A stretch of 64,000 nucleotides of DNA, taken from the NCBI RefSeq assembly GCF_000266945.1, contig NC_018025.1, positions 2,046,001-2,110,000 on the forward strand, written 5' to 3'. The translations under genes and the position numbers were made by a program. Positions 33,649-42,614 of this stretch are shown in pieces. The stretch's first letter is position 1. Every line of letters begins with the position of its first letter. This DNA is from Desulfomonile tiedjei DSM 6799. Its GTDB lineage: Bacteria > Desulfobacterota > Desulfomonilia > Desulfomonilales > Desulfomonilaceae. The notes beneath the pieces are model-generated. The model was not told the origin of the DNA, did not search any database, and was given only the letters and a program-made list of their open reading frames with translations.

Positions 33649-35067
33649 TTACTCAGCATCTTCGTTCGAAAGGAGTTCTTTGTTTCTGATGGCATATCTC
33701 CGCATCACCTGTTGCAGGGCCTGCCGTTCGAGACCGCATTCCTTGGCCGCCTTTGTAACATTATTGTTGTTCCGCATCAGCACGCGGGAAACGTACTCTC
33801 GGTTGAATTTCTCCAGTACCTGTGCTTTGGCTTCCTTGTAAGGAAGAAAACTTACTTCTGCAGGTACCAGGCATTCTTCCGTTTCCCTGATAGGCCAATC
33901 AAGATCTTCCTCACGGATAACCTCTCCCGGTGACATGAGAACAGCCCGGCTGACGAGATTTTCCAGTTCTCGTACATTGCCCCGCCACGGATGGGACAAA
34001 AATATCTGGATCACTTCGTCGGACGCCCGTTTCAGCGGCTTTCCGAATTCCTTCGAGTACTTCTCCAGAAAATGTTGGATCAACAAGGGGATGTCTTCGG
34101 GACGCTCTCGAAGTGACGGCATTTGCAGCGAGAGTACATTGAGCCGATAAAAGAGGTCCTCTCTGAAAGTCTGATCTTGGATCTTAGCGGCCAGGTCCCG
34201 ATTCGTAGACGCAATGATACGCACGTCGACTTTGACCGATTTCGTCTGTCCGAGGGGCCTGATCTCCTTGTCCTGGAGAACTCGAAGCAATTTTGTCTGC
34301 AGTGTCGGAGAAATATCGCCTATTTCGTCCAGATATATTGTCCCGCCTTCAGCTTCCCGGAAGAGCCCTCTTCTGTCCTGGGCAGCATGTGTGAAAGCAC
34401 CTTTCTTGTACCCGAACAGCTCACTCTCAAGGATATTTTCAGGAAGATTCGGACAATTTACCGCAACAAAAGGACCCTGATCTCTTTGACTGAGTCGATG
34501 AATCGCTCGAGCTGCGAGATCTTTACCTGTTCCCGATTCACCTGTAATCAACACGGTAACATCTGTATTGCTAATAATTTTAATGGTCTCGAAAATCTTG
34601 CGGATCTTGGGGCTGGTTCCTACCATTTCCTGGAAGCTTTCCTGCTCGCGAACCCTTTTCTGGAGGAGGAGATTTTCATGAATCAACCTGGTTCGTTCAA
34701 AAGCCTTCCCGAGAAGATGCACCAATTTGTCGTGTTCAAAGGGCTTTGTGATAAAGTCGTACGCACCCTGTTTAATCGCTTGCACAGCAAGGTCGATACT
34801 CCCGTATGCAGTCATCATGACGACGGTAAGCTCAGGATGAGCTGTCTTGGTGCGCTCCAGAAATTCCATCCCATCCATTCCGGGCATTCGCACATCGGCA
34901 AGGGCAACATCGAACCGTGAGGATTCCAGGAGCGTTAAGGCACTGACTGCATCGGGCACGGCTTCGATCTCGCAATTCAGATCTGCCGTCAGACTTCTCT
35001 TCAGGAGCCGAAGCATGTCTTCTTCATCATCGACTATGAGGAGTCGCGCTGAGGGCAGCATGCTCAT
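33649..35067 (-). CDS. NtrC-family sigma-54-dependent response regulator
   Basis: A 472-residue activator in three domains. The receiver domain (residues 8-120; phosphoacceptor Asp in [13 protein letters not shown], Lys in FITKPFEHD) is followed by an AAA+ domain (about 150-385) with Walker A GESGTGKD, the sigma-54 contact loop GAFTHA and Walker B GGTIYLDEIGD. The C-terminal Fis-type helix-turn-helix reads NVTKAAKECGLERQALQQ. When phosphorylated by the partner kinase (overlapping 4 bp upstream), it should open sigma-54 promoters. The sigma-54 site 250 bp downstream, in front of the molybdoenzyme operon, is the obvious target. Confidence 0.95.
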   Translation of the reverse strand: MSMLPSARLLIVDDEEDMLRLLKRSLTADLNCEIEAVPDAVSALTLLESSRFDVALADVRMPGMDGMEFLERTKTAHPELTVVMMTAYGSIDLAVQAIKQGAYDFITKPFEHDKLVHLLGKAFERTRLIHENLLLQKRVREQESFQEMVGTSPKIRKIFETIKIISNTDVTVLITGESGTGKDLAARAIHRLSQRDQGPFVAVNCPNLPENILESELFGYKKGAFTHAAQDRRGLFREAEGGTIYLDEIGDISPTLQTKLLRVLQDKEIRPLGQTKSVKVDVRIIASTNRDLAAKIQDQTFREDLFYRLNVLSLQMPSLRERPEDIPLLIQHFLEKYSKEFGKPLKRASDEVIQIFLSHPWRGNVRELENLVSRAVLMSPGEVIREEDLDWPIRETEECLVPAEVSFLPYKEAKAQVLEKFNREYVSRVLMRNNNNVTKAAKECGLERQALQQVMRRYAIRNKELLSNEDAE

Positions 35068-36581
35068 AGTGCCTCCTCTGCCGCCGACTGCTCGTTCAGC
35101 GGTAAGATCACAGTAAAAGTGCTCCCTTTTCCCGGCCGGCTTTCTACTTCAATGCGGCCGCTGTGGTCCTGGATAATGCCGTAACTTACCGACAATCCCA
35201 GTCCGGTACCTTCCCCGACAGGTTTGGTGGTGAAGAACGGGTCGAAAATCTTGTTCATCACTTGAGGAGCTATTCCCGATCCGGAATCCGAGATGGAGAT
35301 GTCGATTGAGTTTCCATTCCTACGCGTCGTGACGGAGATTTCTCCTTTTCCGGAAATCGCCTGCTTGGCATTCATCAGCAAGTTCATGAAGACCTGTTTG
35401 AGTTTTTCCGCATCGCCCGTTATTTTCGGGATGGTACCATCCAGGTCGGTCTTGATATCGATCTTGTCCAACTCGAACTGATGGCCGAGGAGAGATATTA
35501 CCTCGGCAAGAGAACTATTCACGTCGACCGGAATCTTTCGGATAGGAGTGCTTCTCGAGAACTTCAGAAGGTCTTCCACTATGCCTTTGCAATTGCGAGT
35601 ATGCTTTTCGATCGTCTTCAAATCGTCATGCATCTGGCTTCGAGGTGCTTGCTCCCTTAACAGCAACTGCGTGTACCCAAGTATTATCCCCAGCGGATTA
35701 TTGATCTCATGTGCAATTCCTGTGGAAATCTGCCCCAGCGACGCAAGCTTGTCTGCCTGTTGGAGCTGACGTTCCATCTGCACTCTTGAAGTAATGTCCT
35801 TGGCTATACCTTCATAGTTGAGCGTTTCTCCGGATTCGCCTCTTCTGATGGTGGCACTTAACAAGAGATGCAGCTCGGAGCCGTTGCTTGCCAGGAAAAG
35901 GCATTCTCTATCTTTTACGAATCCCGTAGTATGGAGTTCCTGGAAAAGACTCGCGTAGGATTCTCCCGATGTACAGAGATCGTAGAGCCCCATTTGTCCC
36001 ACAAGACGATCGCGATCGTATCCCAGGGTGGTTATACCGGCAGGGTTTATATCCAAAAAACGGCCTTTATCATCCAGGATGAATATCACATCCATAGAGC
36101 TTTCAAAGATTCTCCTGAATTTCTGTTCGGATCGGCTCAGTTCTTCTGTGCGCTCCTGCACGACCGATTCCAGATTTCTGTTCAGGTGCATAACTTCTCT
36201 GCTGGCCGTTTCCAGGGCTTTCTTGTCCTGCAGTATTTCCCGGTTGATCTTCTGAACTCTCTGAAAGAAAAGCGTTATTGAGGCCACCAATACGAACGCA
36301 ATGGTATTAATGCCTCCGGAATAGGGGCGAAGACTTACCCATATATCACGCATGTCCATCATGAGAAGGTAGCGTTTTGCAATATGGCCCACGCCGCGCG
36401 ACAGGCCGAACAGAGCCAGTGCAGCACACAACCAGAGCATGTATGTCCAGATAAGACGGGACTTCTGAATACGCGCCAGTCTCGCTGCGTACGTGACGGC
36501 GAGGAACGCAAATACGATGACAAGAGACGATCCCACTACGTCGACAAACCAAACCGGGGCCAGGGGATATGAATCACTCAT
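35064..36581 (-). CDS. Membrane-bound PAS sensor histidine kinase
   Basis: A 505-residue kinase. Three or four N-terminal membrane helices (residues 5-110) are followed by a coiled coil (120-165) and a PAS domain (about 165-280: FRRIFESSMDVIFILDDKGRFLDINPAG split over the fold). Then come the HisKA H-box GIAHEINNPLGIIL and the HATPase_c domain with NLLMNAKQA, DSGSGI and GEGTGLGLS. It is of the NtrB-like class that partners NtrC regulators. Its stop overlaps the regulator start by 4 bp, so the two are coupled. Start ATG 36581 is preferred since it follows the end of the upstream membrane-protein gene; the frame reaches 36632. Confidence 0.93.
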   Translation of the reverse strand: MSDSYPLAPVWFVDVVGSSLVIVFAFLAVTYAARLARIQKSRLIWTYMLWLCAALALFGLSRGVGHIAKRYLLMMDMRDIWVSLRPYSGGINTIAFVLVASITLFFQRVQKINREILQDKKALETASREVMHLNRNLESVVQERTEELSRSEQKFRRIFESSMDVIFILDDKGRFLDINPAGITTLGYDRDRLVGQMGLYDLCTSGESYASLFQELHTTGFVKDRECLFLASNGSELHLLLSATIRRGESGETLNYEGIAKDITSRVQMERQLQQADKLASLGQISTGIAHEINNPLGIILGYTQLLLREQAPRSQMHDDLKTIEKHTRNCKGIVEDLLKFSRSTPIRKIPVDVNSSLAEVISLLGHQFELDKIDIKTDLDGTIPKITGDAEKLKQVFMNLLMNAKQAISGKGEISVTTRRNGNSIDISISDSGSGIAPQVMNKIFDPFFTTKPVGEGTGLGLSVSYGIIQDHSGRIEVESRPGKGSTFTVILPLNEQSAAEEAL

Positions 36582-37047
36582 CGAAATGATGTTCCTCCGC
36601 AAGCGCCTGTTTGTACAGAGATCTGATTCCAAGGAAAAGCGCTATCATCGCAGGCACAGATACAAGGTGATCGAGTTTGAGCATATAGTACAAAGGAATG
36701 AGAGGGTGTAAATCGACACGAATCCGTTGTGACCAATCCGGCTCCCCTACGACCGAGGCATCGGGAATGCGGGTTTCAACCCAGTGACCGATGAACGCGA
36801 CCACATTCCATAGTATGAGCAGCAAGCATGCGAGCTGAATCAGGCGCCATCCCCGTTCGCGTATCAGCAAATTATACTGAAGCCAATACGCCAAGAACCC
36901 CATGGCAATGATAAAAACAATATGGGCGATCTGGTGCACATAGAGGCCTTCAGGCGCTGGATGAGACTGAAAGGCCTCTGCACAATCGGGTTTTATACAT
37001 AGTACCAGCGCAGCAAACAATATTGCTGGAACTCTTAAACGAATCAT
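36574..37047 (-). CDS. Four-helix membrane protein upstream of the sensor kinase
   Basis: A 157-residue protein with a signal-like N-terminus (MIRLRVPAILFAALVLCIKP). It has three further hydrophobic segments (VHQIAHIVFIIAMGFLAYWL, LACLLLILWNVVAFIGHWV, LVSVPAMIALFLGIRSLY). Conserved-looking His residues occur near membrane ends (YVHQIAH, GHW, KLDHL), which might bind heme or metal, but no family is recognised. It overlaps the kinase start by 8 bp, so it is probably an accessory sensor for that two-component pair. Confidence 0.65.
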   Translation of the reverse strand: MIRLRVPAILFAALVLCIKPDCAEAFQSHPAPEGLYVHQIAHIVFIIAMGFLAYWLQYNLLIRERGWRLIQLACLLLILWNVVAFIGHWVETRIPDASVVGEPDWSQRIRVDLHPLIPLYYMLKLDHLVSVPAMIALFLGIRSLYKQALAEEHHFDE

Positions 37048-37059
37048 CTGTTCTTTTCT

Positions 37060-38730
37060 TTATGCTCTCGTTTCAACGGGACCATCCACGCAGGATCTGA
37101 ATCCCTGTTCCGTTGCACAGGTTCCACACAATCCTATCCCGCACTTCATAATGTCTTCTCGTGCTATGCAGATTCGCTCGGGAGGAACGATTCCGTCGAG
37201 GACTGCATAAACGGCATTCATCATCGCTGCGGGCCCGCACACGTACACACGGCTTCGAGAGTAATCCTCTCTGTGGGAACATGCATCTTCCGCGAGTGAA
37301 CGCACCACTTTTCCAATCTCGTTCGGTCGATCGTAGATAATATTCGCCGACGGAACGAACTGGAGCATCTCCTTGTGGAAGCTATCGTTCACCTGTTCGG
37401 AGAACCCGAAAAAAGCTCTGAATACCGAATTGGGCCAGCGGCGGGCTGCCATAAGGATCGGTGCGGTTCCCGTGCCGCCACCTACAAGCACGACCGATTC
37501 ATGCGGCCAGGGCTGTTCAAATCCGTTTCCGTAAGGACCTCGCATATATATGCTATCACCGGATTGCAACTTTTCAAGTGCTTCGGTGAAGATCCCAACT
37601 TTTCTTACGAGATAGACGGGCTCGGTATCCCATGCAGGAGAGAAAGGTTTCTCGCCTACTTCCGGAAGTCTCAGGAAAAAATACATTCCGGGATTGCATG
37701 CAGGCCCCTGTTCCAGGACCAATTTGAATATCCCCGCCCCTAATCTGGAGTTTTCTATGACTTGAGTTTTCATGTAATTCATCCGTCTTTCCGAACGGAC
37801 AGGTCCCTGAGGCGAATTCTGCTGTCCACCGTTCAGGGAATCCATCAAGCGTTCAAAAAAATTGGCCAATTGTGGCGTGCTCAATCCGGCCAATGACGAT
37901 CCGATCGCGAACAGAGAAGCACCGACAGACGCGTAGGATCGAACATCATCCGCAGAACCGATGCCACCTGAAGCAATTATGGGAAGATCGACGGCGCGTG
38001 AAGCTTCTCGAACGGATTTTATCCCGATTGGAAGGATTCCCGAGCCGGAAAGCCCTCCCAGTACATTCGACAAAATAGGATTACCTTCCTGGTCCAAGGC
38101 TATGCCAGGTCCTACAGTATTGATAAGGCTCAAAGCATCTGCTCCCGAATCCCGGCAAAGTCTGGCCATTCCTGCAATATCTCCCAGGTTGGGAGACAGC
38201 TTCGGTATCACGGGTTTTCGAGTTCGGACCTTTATGGACCGAATGACTTCGCTCACAGCTTCAGGATCGGAACCGATACTCTGGCCTGCACCCTTCACAT
38301 GGGGGCATGAAAGATTCAGTTCAAATGCATCCGCAATGGGATCCAATACGAGGGCGCAATCGAGGAATTCTTGCGGATTTTCTCCCATTATCGAAACCAC
38401 CAGGGGTTTATTCTCGTGCAAAGGCAAAAGCGCTTGCATTGTCCTCAGGAATACTTCTGCACCCGGATTAGCCAATCCGACAGCATTGACAAAACAGCCG
38501 GGATAATATTCATGAATGACCGGTTCCCGGTATCCCGCCCTGGGGCGAAGACTCAGCGTTTTCGTAGTCAGGAATCCGATTTCAGGTAATTTCGCAATCG
38601 CAGAGATTACGCTTGGAGCGGTAGTGACGATTCCCGAAGGAATGGTAAACGGAGCGCGTATTCCCAAACCGGCCAAACCAGTGCCGACCAGCTTATCCTG
38701 AGTTAATTGCCAAAACTTGTTATCTGTCAT
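37060..38730 (-). CDS. Fused dihydroorotate dehydrogenase-like protein and PyrK-type flavin/FeS reductase
   Basis: A 556-residue fusion. Residues 15-310 form a class 1 DHODH barrel (FTIPSGIVTTAP, NAVGLANPGAEVF, ELNLSCPHVKGAGQ, INTVGPGIALD, ASGGIGSADD). Residues about 325-556 form a PyrK-like ferredoxin reductase: a FAD part with YMRGPYGNGF, an NAD part with VLVGGGTGTAPIL, and a terminal 2Fe-2S site CGIGLCGTC...C. In class 1B enzymes these are separate PyrD and PyrK chains passing electrons from dihydroorotate to NAD. The fusion probably does the same in one polypeptide, though a different substrate is possible. Start 38730 follows the upstream stop by 4 bp. Confidence 0.88.
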   Translation of the reverse strand: MTDNKFWQLTQDKLVGTGLAGLGIRAPFTIPSGIVTTAPSVISAIAKLPEIGFLTTKTLSLRPRAGYREPVIHEYYPGCFVNAVGLANPGAEVFLRTMQALLPLHENKPLVVSIMGENPQEFLDCALVLDPIADAFELNLSCPHVKGAGQSIGSDPEAVSEVIRSIKVRTRKPVIPKLSPNLGDIAGMARLCRDSGADALSLINTVGPGIALDQEGNPILSNVLGGLSGSGILPIGIKSVREASRAVDLPIIASGGIGSADDVRSYASVGASLFAIGSSLAGLSTPQLANFFERLMDSLNGGQQNSPQGPVRSERRMNYMKTQVIENSRLGAGIFKLVLEQGPACNPGMYFFLRLPEVGEKPFSPAWDTEPVYLVRKVGIFTEALEKLQSGDSIYMRGPYGNGFEQPWPHESVVLVGGGTGTAPILMAARRWPNSVFRAFFGFSEQVNDSFHKEMLQFVPSANIIYDRPNEIGKVVRSLAEDACSHREDYSRSRVYVCGPAAMMNAVYAVLDGIVPPERICIAREDIMKCGIGLCGTCATEQGFRSCVDGPVETRA

Positions 38731-38734
38731 TTCT

Positions 38735-39595
38735 TCAACCGGTCTCTTTAACTTCCGCTTTTCTGTCCATGAAGAAGAGTGGATTTCTCGGCTTCTTCCT
38801 GGAGCGCACTTCATAATAGAGCGTCGGTCCTTCCGATCTTCCGGAACTCCCGACAGTACCTATAATCTGCCCATTCTTTACCGTGTCACCAGCGGTTACT
38901 TTGATCTCTTTGAGGTGAGCGTACACTGTTACCAGATTATTCGGATGCTCGATCAGCACCACGTTCCCGAATAGCGTTATTGTTCCGACATGACCGACTC
39001 GACCGTTCCCGGAAGCTCGGACGGGACTTCCTTCCGGCGCCTGTATGGTAATTCCGTTGTACTGTGTACCGCCTCGGACTCCGAATTCCGAGATGATTTT
39101 CCCTTCGACCGGCCATGAAAGGAGCCCGGTGAAATCCCTCACCTCAGTCTTTTCCTTTTCCTGAGGTTCCGTTTTCGCTGATTCCACCGGCATCACCTGA
39201 GATGCGCCGGGGATGAACAAACTGGAATCCGCCTTTATCATGTACGGCGGTCGCAAGTTGTTTACCTCTGCCAGTGCCTGAAGATCGATATTGTACGCTT
39301 TGGCAATTGACAGCAAATTCTGATCGGGCAGCACTTTATGGAGAATTCCTCGTGCAGGCTGGTCAGGTTCCAGATGGTCGAGTCTCAGGGAAGGGGGCAA
39401 GCCTGAACTGTAATGAGGACAACCGCTGAGAAACGCGGTAAGCAAGAACAGCGCGATTCCCATCGCAAGTTGCTGTCCAATACGGTTCCTGCGAATCAGA
39501 TTACGCGCGTCCAACCGGTTCGGAACCCCCCGATCGGGAGACCCGGGAGCATCGGGACCTGAGTGGAACCTGCTTTTCAAATTCAGTGCTGCCAT
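38735..39595 (-). CDS. nlpD: NlpD-like lipoprotein: LysM plus degenerate LytM domain
   Basis: A 286-residue lipoprotein. A hydrophobic stretch ending in lipobox FLSGC follows a basic region. LysM (HKVLPDQNLLSIAKAYNID) binds peptidoglycan, and a C-terminal M23/LytM domain (about 150-275) completes the protein. The LytM metal ligands are lost: the HxxxD block reads YNGITIQAPEG and the final HxH reads TLYYEV. So it is a degenerate LytM activator of amidases, as in E. coli NlpD/EnvC, and not a peptidase. Its gene overlaps pcm, the same neighbour as in many proteobacteria. The exact start is uncertain; ATG 39595 is used and the frame extends to 39652. Confidence 0.82.
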   Translation of the reverse strand: MAALNLKSRFHSGPDAPGSPDRGVPNRLDARNLIRRNRIGQQLAMGIALFLLTAFLSGCPHYSSGLPPSLRLDHLEPDQPARGILHKVLPDQNLLSIAKAYNIDLQALAEVNNLRPPYMIKADSSLFIPGASQVMPVESAKTEPQEKEKTEVRDFTGLLSWPVEGKIISEFGVRGGTQYNGITIQAPEGSPVRASGNGRVGHVGTITLFGNVVLIEHPNNLVTVYAHLKEIKVTAGDTVKNGQIIGTVGSSGRSEGPTLYYEVRSRKKPRNPLFFMDRKAEVKETG

Positions 39596-40251
39596 TCGGA
39601 AAAGAACGATGGAGACCAACCGTGTTCGCCAACAAGGTCTACGAATCGGCATCCGGTAAAGCTTTCAATGGTATCTCCATCGTCACGCCGGGTAAATCTC
39701 TTTAAAGTCTGGGAAAACCTGTTCCCCACAGGAATAATAAGCCTTCCTCCCGGGGCGAGCTGTGCCACCAGGGTCTTGGGAATCCTCGGAGCACCTGCGG
39801 TAACGATGATACCGTCGAAAGGCGCTTCCTCCGGCCAGCCTTGAGTCCCATCAGCGACCCGAAAACTGATATTCCGATAATTGCAGACAGACGTTATCCG
39901 CCGCGCTCTCTCCGAGAGAAACGGGAACCGCTCGATCGTATAAACCCACTGACAAATACAGGAGAGTACTGCTGCCTGATACCCCGACCCTGTCCCGATT
40001 TCAAGAACGCGGTCCGAATCTCGAAGACCCAGGAGCTCCGTCATGATGGCAACCATGTACGGTTGACTTATAGTCTGACCTTCTCCTATGGGCAAAGGAT
40101 TATCGTCGTACGCTTCATCCCGCAAGGATTCGTCAACGAACAAGTGCCGAGGGACCTCTCCAAGAGCGGAAAGCACTTTGGGATCCCTTATTCCTCTCGC
40201 CACAAGCTGCTTCTGCACCATATCGTTTCGGGCCTGTGCGAAATTTATCAT
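39583..40251 (-). CDS. pcm: Protein-L-isoaspartate O-methyltransferase
   Basis: A 222-residue SAM-dependent methyltransferase that starts repair of isoaspartyl residues in aged proteins. Visible blocks are VLSALGEVPRHLFV, the substrate loop PIGEGQTISQPYMVA, SAM motif I VLEIGTGSGYQAAVL, FDGIIVTAGAPRIP and LAPGGRLIIPVG, all standard for PCMT. ATG 40251 has AGAGG 9 nt upstream and gives the normal family start; a GTG at 40281 lacks a ribosome site. It overlaps the nlpD gene by 13 bp. Confidence 0.95.
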   Translation of the reverse strand: MINFAQARNDMVQKQLVARGIRDPKVLSALGEVPRHLFVDESLRDEAYDDNPLPIGEGQTISQPYMVAIMTELLGLRDSDRVLEIGTGSGYQAAVLSCICQWVYTIERFPFLSERARRITSVCNYRNISFRVADGTQGWPEEAPFDGIIVTAGAPRIPKTLVAQLAPGGRLIIPVGNRFSQTLKRFTRRDDGDTIESFTGCRFVDLVGEHGWSPSFFSEWQH

Positions 40252-40337
40252 GCTCTTTACCTCTGCGGCAGCGCTCTTCACAAGACATATTAATCACAAA
40301 GCACCTGTTTTTCTACAGTTTGCGAGCGTAAAGAAGA

Positions 40338-40811
40338 TTATTTGGTAACGTCCGAATCCTTTCGGCCATTTTCATTCGCAGAACCCTGGACATCTTTCTC
40401 CTGCACCCCTCCGCCTCCGTGAGTGGCGGGAATTCTCGGATACACCTGTTTATCGAGAAATTGAGCAAAAGAGTCCACGAATACCGAAGGGACGCGCATC
40501 ATCCAATCCAGGGCCTGTGCCGCCAGGTTTTTATCCGGCGGCCCGTCGTAAAAAGGATTGTGATAGGGTGGATACGGATACTTCGGCCAAATCTCCTCTG
40601 AAGCCTGCGATCTTCCGGGCTGAAATTCGGATTGGCCGGGCACGGAAGGCTGCGGCCCTTGTTGCTCCAGTTTTCCGCCCTGTTCCTGTCTCATCATCGA
40701 CAGCCTTGAAGGGCCCCCTGACTGTGCTACGGGGTCCACTTGCCAAGCGTGTGCAACTGATAGAAATACCACGGGGAGTAAGATTATCAGAAATTTGGCG
40801 CTTCGATTCAT
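40338..40811 (-). CDS. Small exported protein, unknown function
   Basis: A 157-residue protein with a signal peptide (MNRSAKFLIILLPVVFLSVAHA-W). It has a Gln/Gly/Pro-rich spacer (GGKLEQQGPQPSVPGQSEFQP), a PYPPYHNPFYDGPP segment and one central helix, AAQALDWMMRVPSVFVDSFA, followed by a Gly/Asn polar tail. No domain is recognised. Its arrangement resembles the exported protein at 22853-23233. GGAG precedes ATG 40811. It is the first gene of the pcm-nlpD-pyrDK minus-strand run. Confidence 0.65.
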   Translation of the reverse strand: MNRSAKFLIILLPVVFLSVAHAWQVDPVAQSGGPSRLSMMRQEQGGKLEQQGPQPSVPGQSEFQPGRSQASEEIWPKYPYPPYHNPFYDGPPDKNLAAQALDWMMRVPSVFVDSFAQFLDKQVYPRIPATHGGGGVQEKDVQGSANENGRKDSDVTK

Positions 40812-41024
40812 AGTTTGCTCCTATCCGCAGATAGGTCACCTTTAGACCGGACACGACTTTATTTCAACTGTTTTTTGAATAATTCAATGTAACATATTAA
40901 GATTATATGTTAACACTCAATTTGTCCAGTTCGGTTCAGTATTCCTGCCTCAACGTTTCTTCATAAAGCGGCTGGGAAAAAAGTGCTTCACTTCATTTTT
41001 TTGTGAAACTTCCGTAATAAATGG

Positions 41025-41053
41025 TTGACAAATGTCCTGATAAGGGATATACG
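41025..41053 (+). promoter_or_regulatory. Sigma-70 promoter of the zinc-finger regulator gene
   Basis: TTGACA (41025-41030), a 17-bp spacer and TATACG (41048-41053). It predicts a leader of about 200 nt before ATG 41258. The remaining 40812-41257 sequence shows nothing else clear. Confidence 0.6.
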
Positions 41054-41257
41054 TTCCCGTCCGCGACATAGCCCCTTTGGAAAACTCGTGCGCGGTGTCG
41101 AAGCGCGTGACGCTTCAAATTGAAAATGCAGTTTGGTTGTCGAGAATTCCTGGCATGAGACCTGTGAGAAGGGGGAATGCAGTCCGGAAGATCTTGCTCA
41201 CAGGGATAAGGATGATTAAAAAGAGCCAAATGGAATGGTAGTCAAGGAGCAACAAGC

Positions 41258-41986
41258 ATGTGGATGACCCGTGAAGAAATTGCGGCCGCTTTGGGAATAG
41301 TCCCCAACAGTGTGCGGGGGAAAGTCCAAAAAGGCCAAATTGAACGCAAAGTGGAAGATGGGAAGAATTTGTACAGGATAATAACCGCTGTTCCGAAGAA
41401 GGGGGTAGCGCCTCAAGATTCGGAGACTGAGATCCAAACCGCACCGCAGCCTGCTCCCGTACCTCCGGAACCGCCCAAGAGAGAGGAACCGAGGCCGGTG
41501 CCTCGTATCGTGCATCCAGTGCATGAACCTGTTCGTAAACCGGTAACAACTCCGGAACCTGAAGTAAAAAGGAAACCATCCGATAAAGAACCCTTTAATC
41601 CCAAACAGGTTCTGCTGGAAATGATAGCCTCTTTGAAAATAGGTAGAAATATTGACGCTATTGAAAAAGGTGACGAAATAGATCTTGCCACTGGAGAGAT
41701 TTCCCGAGAATTGGATGCCCGTATTTCCATGCGACAGCATCGGCAACTCAAAGAAATCGAAGATGCCTTGGAAAGAATCAAGCTCGGAGAATACGGCATA
41801 TGTGAAGATTGTGGCGAACCCATTCCTGAACAGAGATTGCGTCTGTTTCCTGCTGCACGGCTCTGCGTTCGCTGCCAGGAGGAGATGGATCAATTGGAAA
41901 AACTCAGGGAATCTCAGGGCATCAGGGGCGGCACTTGGAGAGAAGAGCCGTCTGAAGGAACATACGTGCGATCCTTCGAAGATTAA
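41258..41986 (+). CDS. DksA/TraR-type zinc-finger protein with N-terminal helix-turn-helix
   Basis: A 242-residue protein in three parts. Residues 1-45 look like a small helix-turn-helix (MTREEIAAALGIVPNSVRGK). Residues 50-110 are a Pro/Glu-rich linker (PQPAPVPPEPPKREEPRP). The C-terminal half has a coiled-coil (SMRQHRQLKEIEDALERIKLGEYG) and a DksA C4 zinc finger CEDCGEPI...CVRC. DksA proteins bind RNA polymerase through its secondary channel and tune rRNA and stress transcription. The added DNA-binding-like head and long linker are unusual and suggest a promoter-directed variant. AAGGAG precedes ATG 41258. Confidence 0.82.
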   Translation: MWMTREEIAAALGIVPNSVRGKVQKGQIERKVEDGKNLYRIITAVPKKGVAPQDSETEIQTAPQPAPVPPEPPKREEPRPVPRIVHPVHEPVRKPVTTPEPEVKRKPSDKEPFNPKQVLLEMIASLKIGRNIDAIEKGDEIDLATGEISRELDARISMRQHRQLKEIEDALERIKLGEYGICEDCGEPIPEQRLRLFPAARLCVRCQEEMDQLEKLRESQGIRGGTWREEPSEGTYVRSFED

Positions 41987-42051
41987 TGAAGATTAATACC
42001 AGAGGACCCTCTCTGGAGGGCCCTCAAAAGATCCTATTGGCATTCAAGCAT

Positions 42052-42510
42052 TTATTCCCACAGTTTCCCGTACTTGTCCCGCCATGAGTGGCCGATATGC
42101 TCATCAAGCCACAGTTCGAGACGTTTCATCGTATGAGATCGAGCAGAACCACCGCTTGCCATAATTGCAAACAGCTCCTCCAGAAGTCGATCCAGTTGAG
42201 TAATATCTTCTTTGGGAAGATATGATGTGGCGCCTAATTCCATGCACTTGAGAATGTAGTCCGGAGTCAAGGCAGGAGCCGTAAGCATAACAGAAGGGAT
42301 TTGCTTGCCAACCGCCACCTGTAAAAGTTCCACGCCTTTTACGCCCATAATGTCAAGCACCGCCATATCATAGGAACGGGTTTCCAAAAGCGTTTGCGCA
42401 CTGGCAAAACTTCCGGCGGTCTCCACCTGGCATTGTTCGAGAATTTCCTTGACGGTCTCAAGGATATCCGGCTCATCATCGACTACGAGAATGACTTTTC
42501 CGCTTAGCAA
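42052..42510 (-). CDS. Stand-alone response regulator
   Basis: A 152-residue single receiver domain. The acidic pocket VVDDEPD, phosphoacceptor Asp in MAVLDIMGVKG, Thr in VMLTAPA and Lys in SYLPKED are all present, so phosphorylation is possible. A C-terminal helix of about 30 residues (SHTMKRLELWLDEHIGHSW) is added in place of an output domain. It probably acts by protein interaction. The orphan kinase at 43375, on the opposite strand across a repeat, is a candidate partner. Confidence 0.88.
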   Translation of the reverse strand: MLSGKVILVVDDEPDILETVKEILEQCQVETAGSFASAQTLLETRSYDMAVLDIMGVKGVELLQVAVGKQIPSVMLTAPALTPDYILKCMELGATSYLPKEDITQLDRLLEELFAIMASGGSARSHTMKRLELWLDEHIGHSWRDKYGKLWE

Positions 42511-42614
42511 GCAACTCTCTCCGATACTATGGATTTTGGAATCCGAAAATGTCTCTCCTCATGATGGCAACTTGATTTCATTGTTCAGAGCATGTGAGGA
42601 ATCGCCGGTTATAG

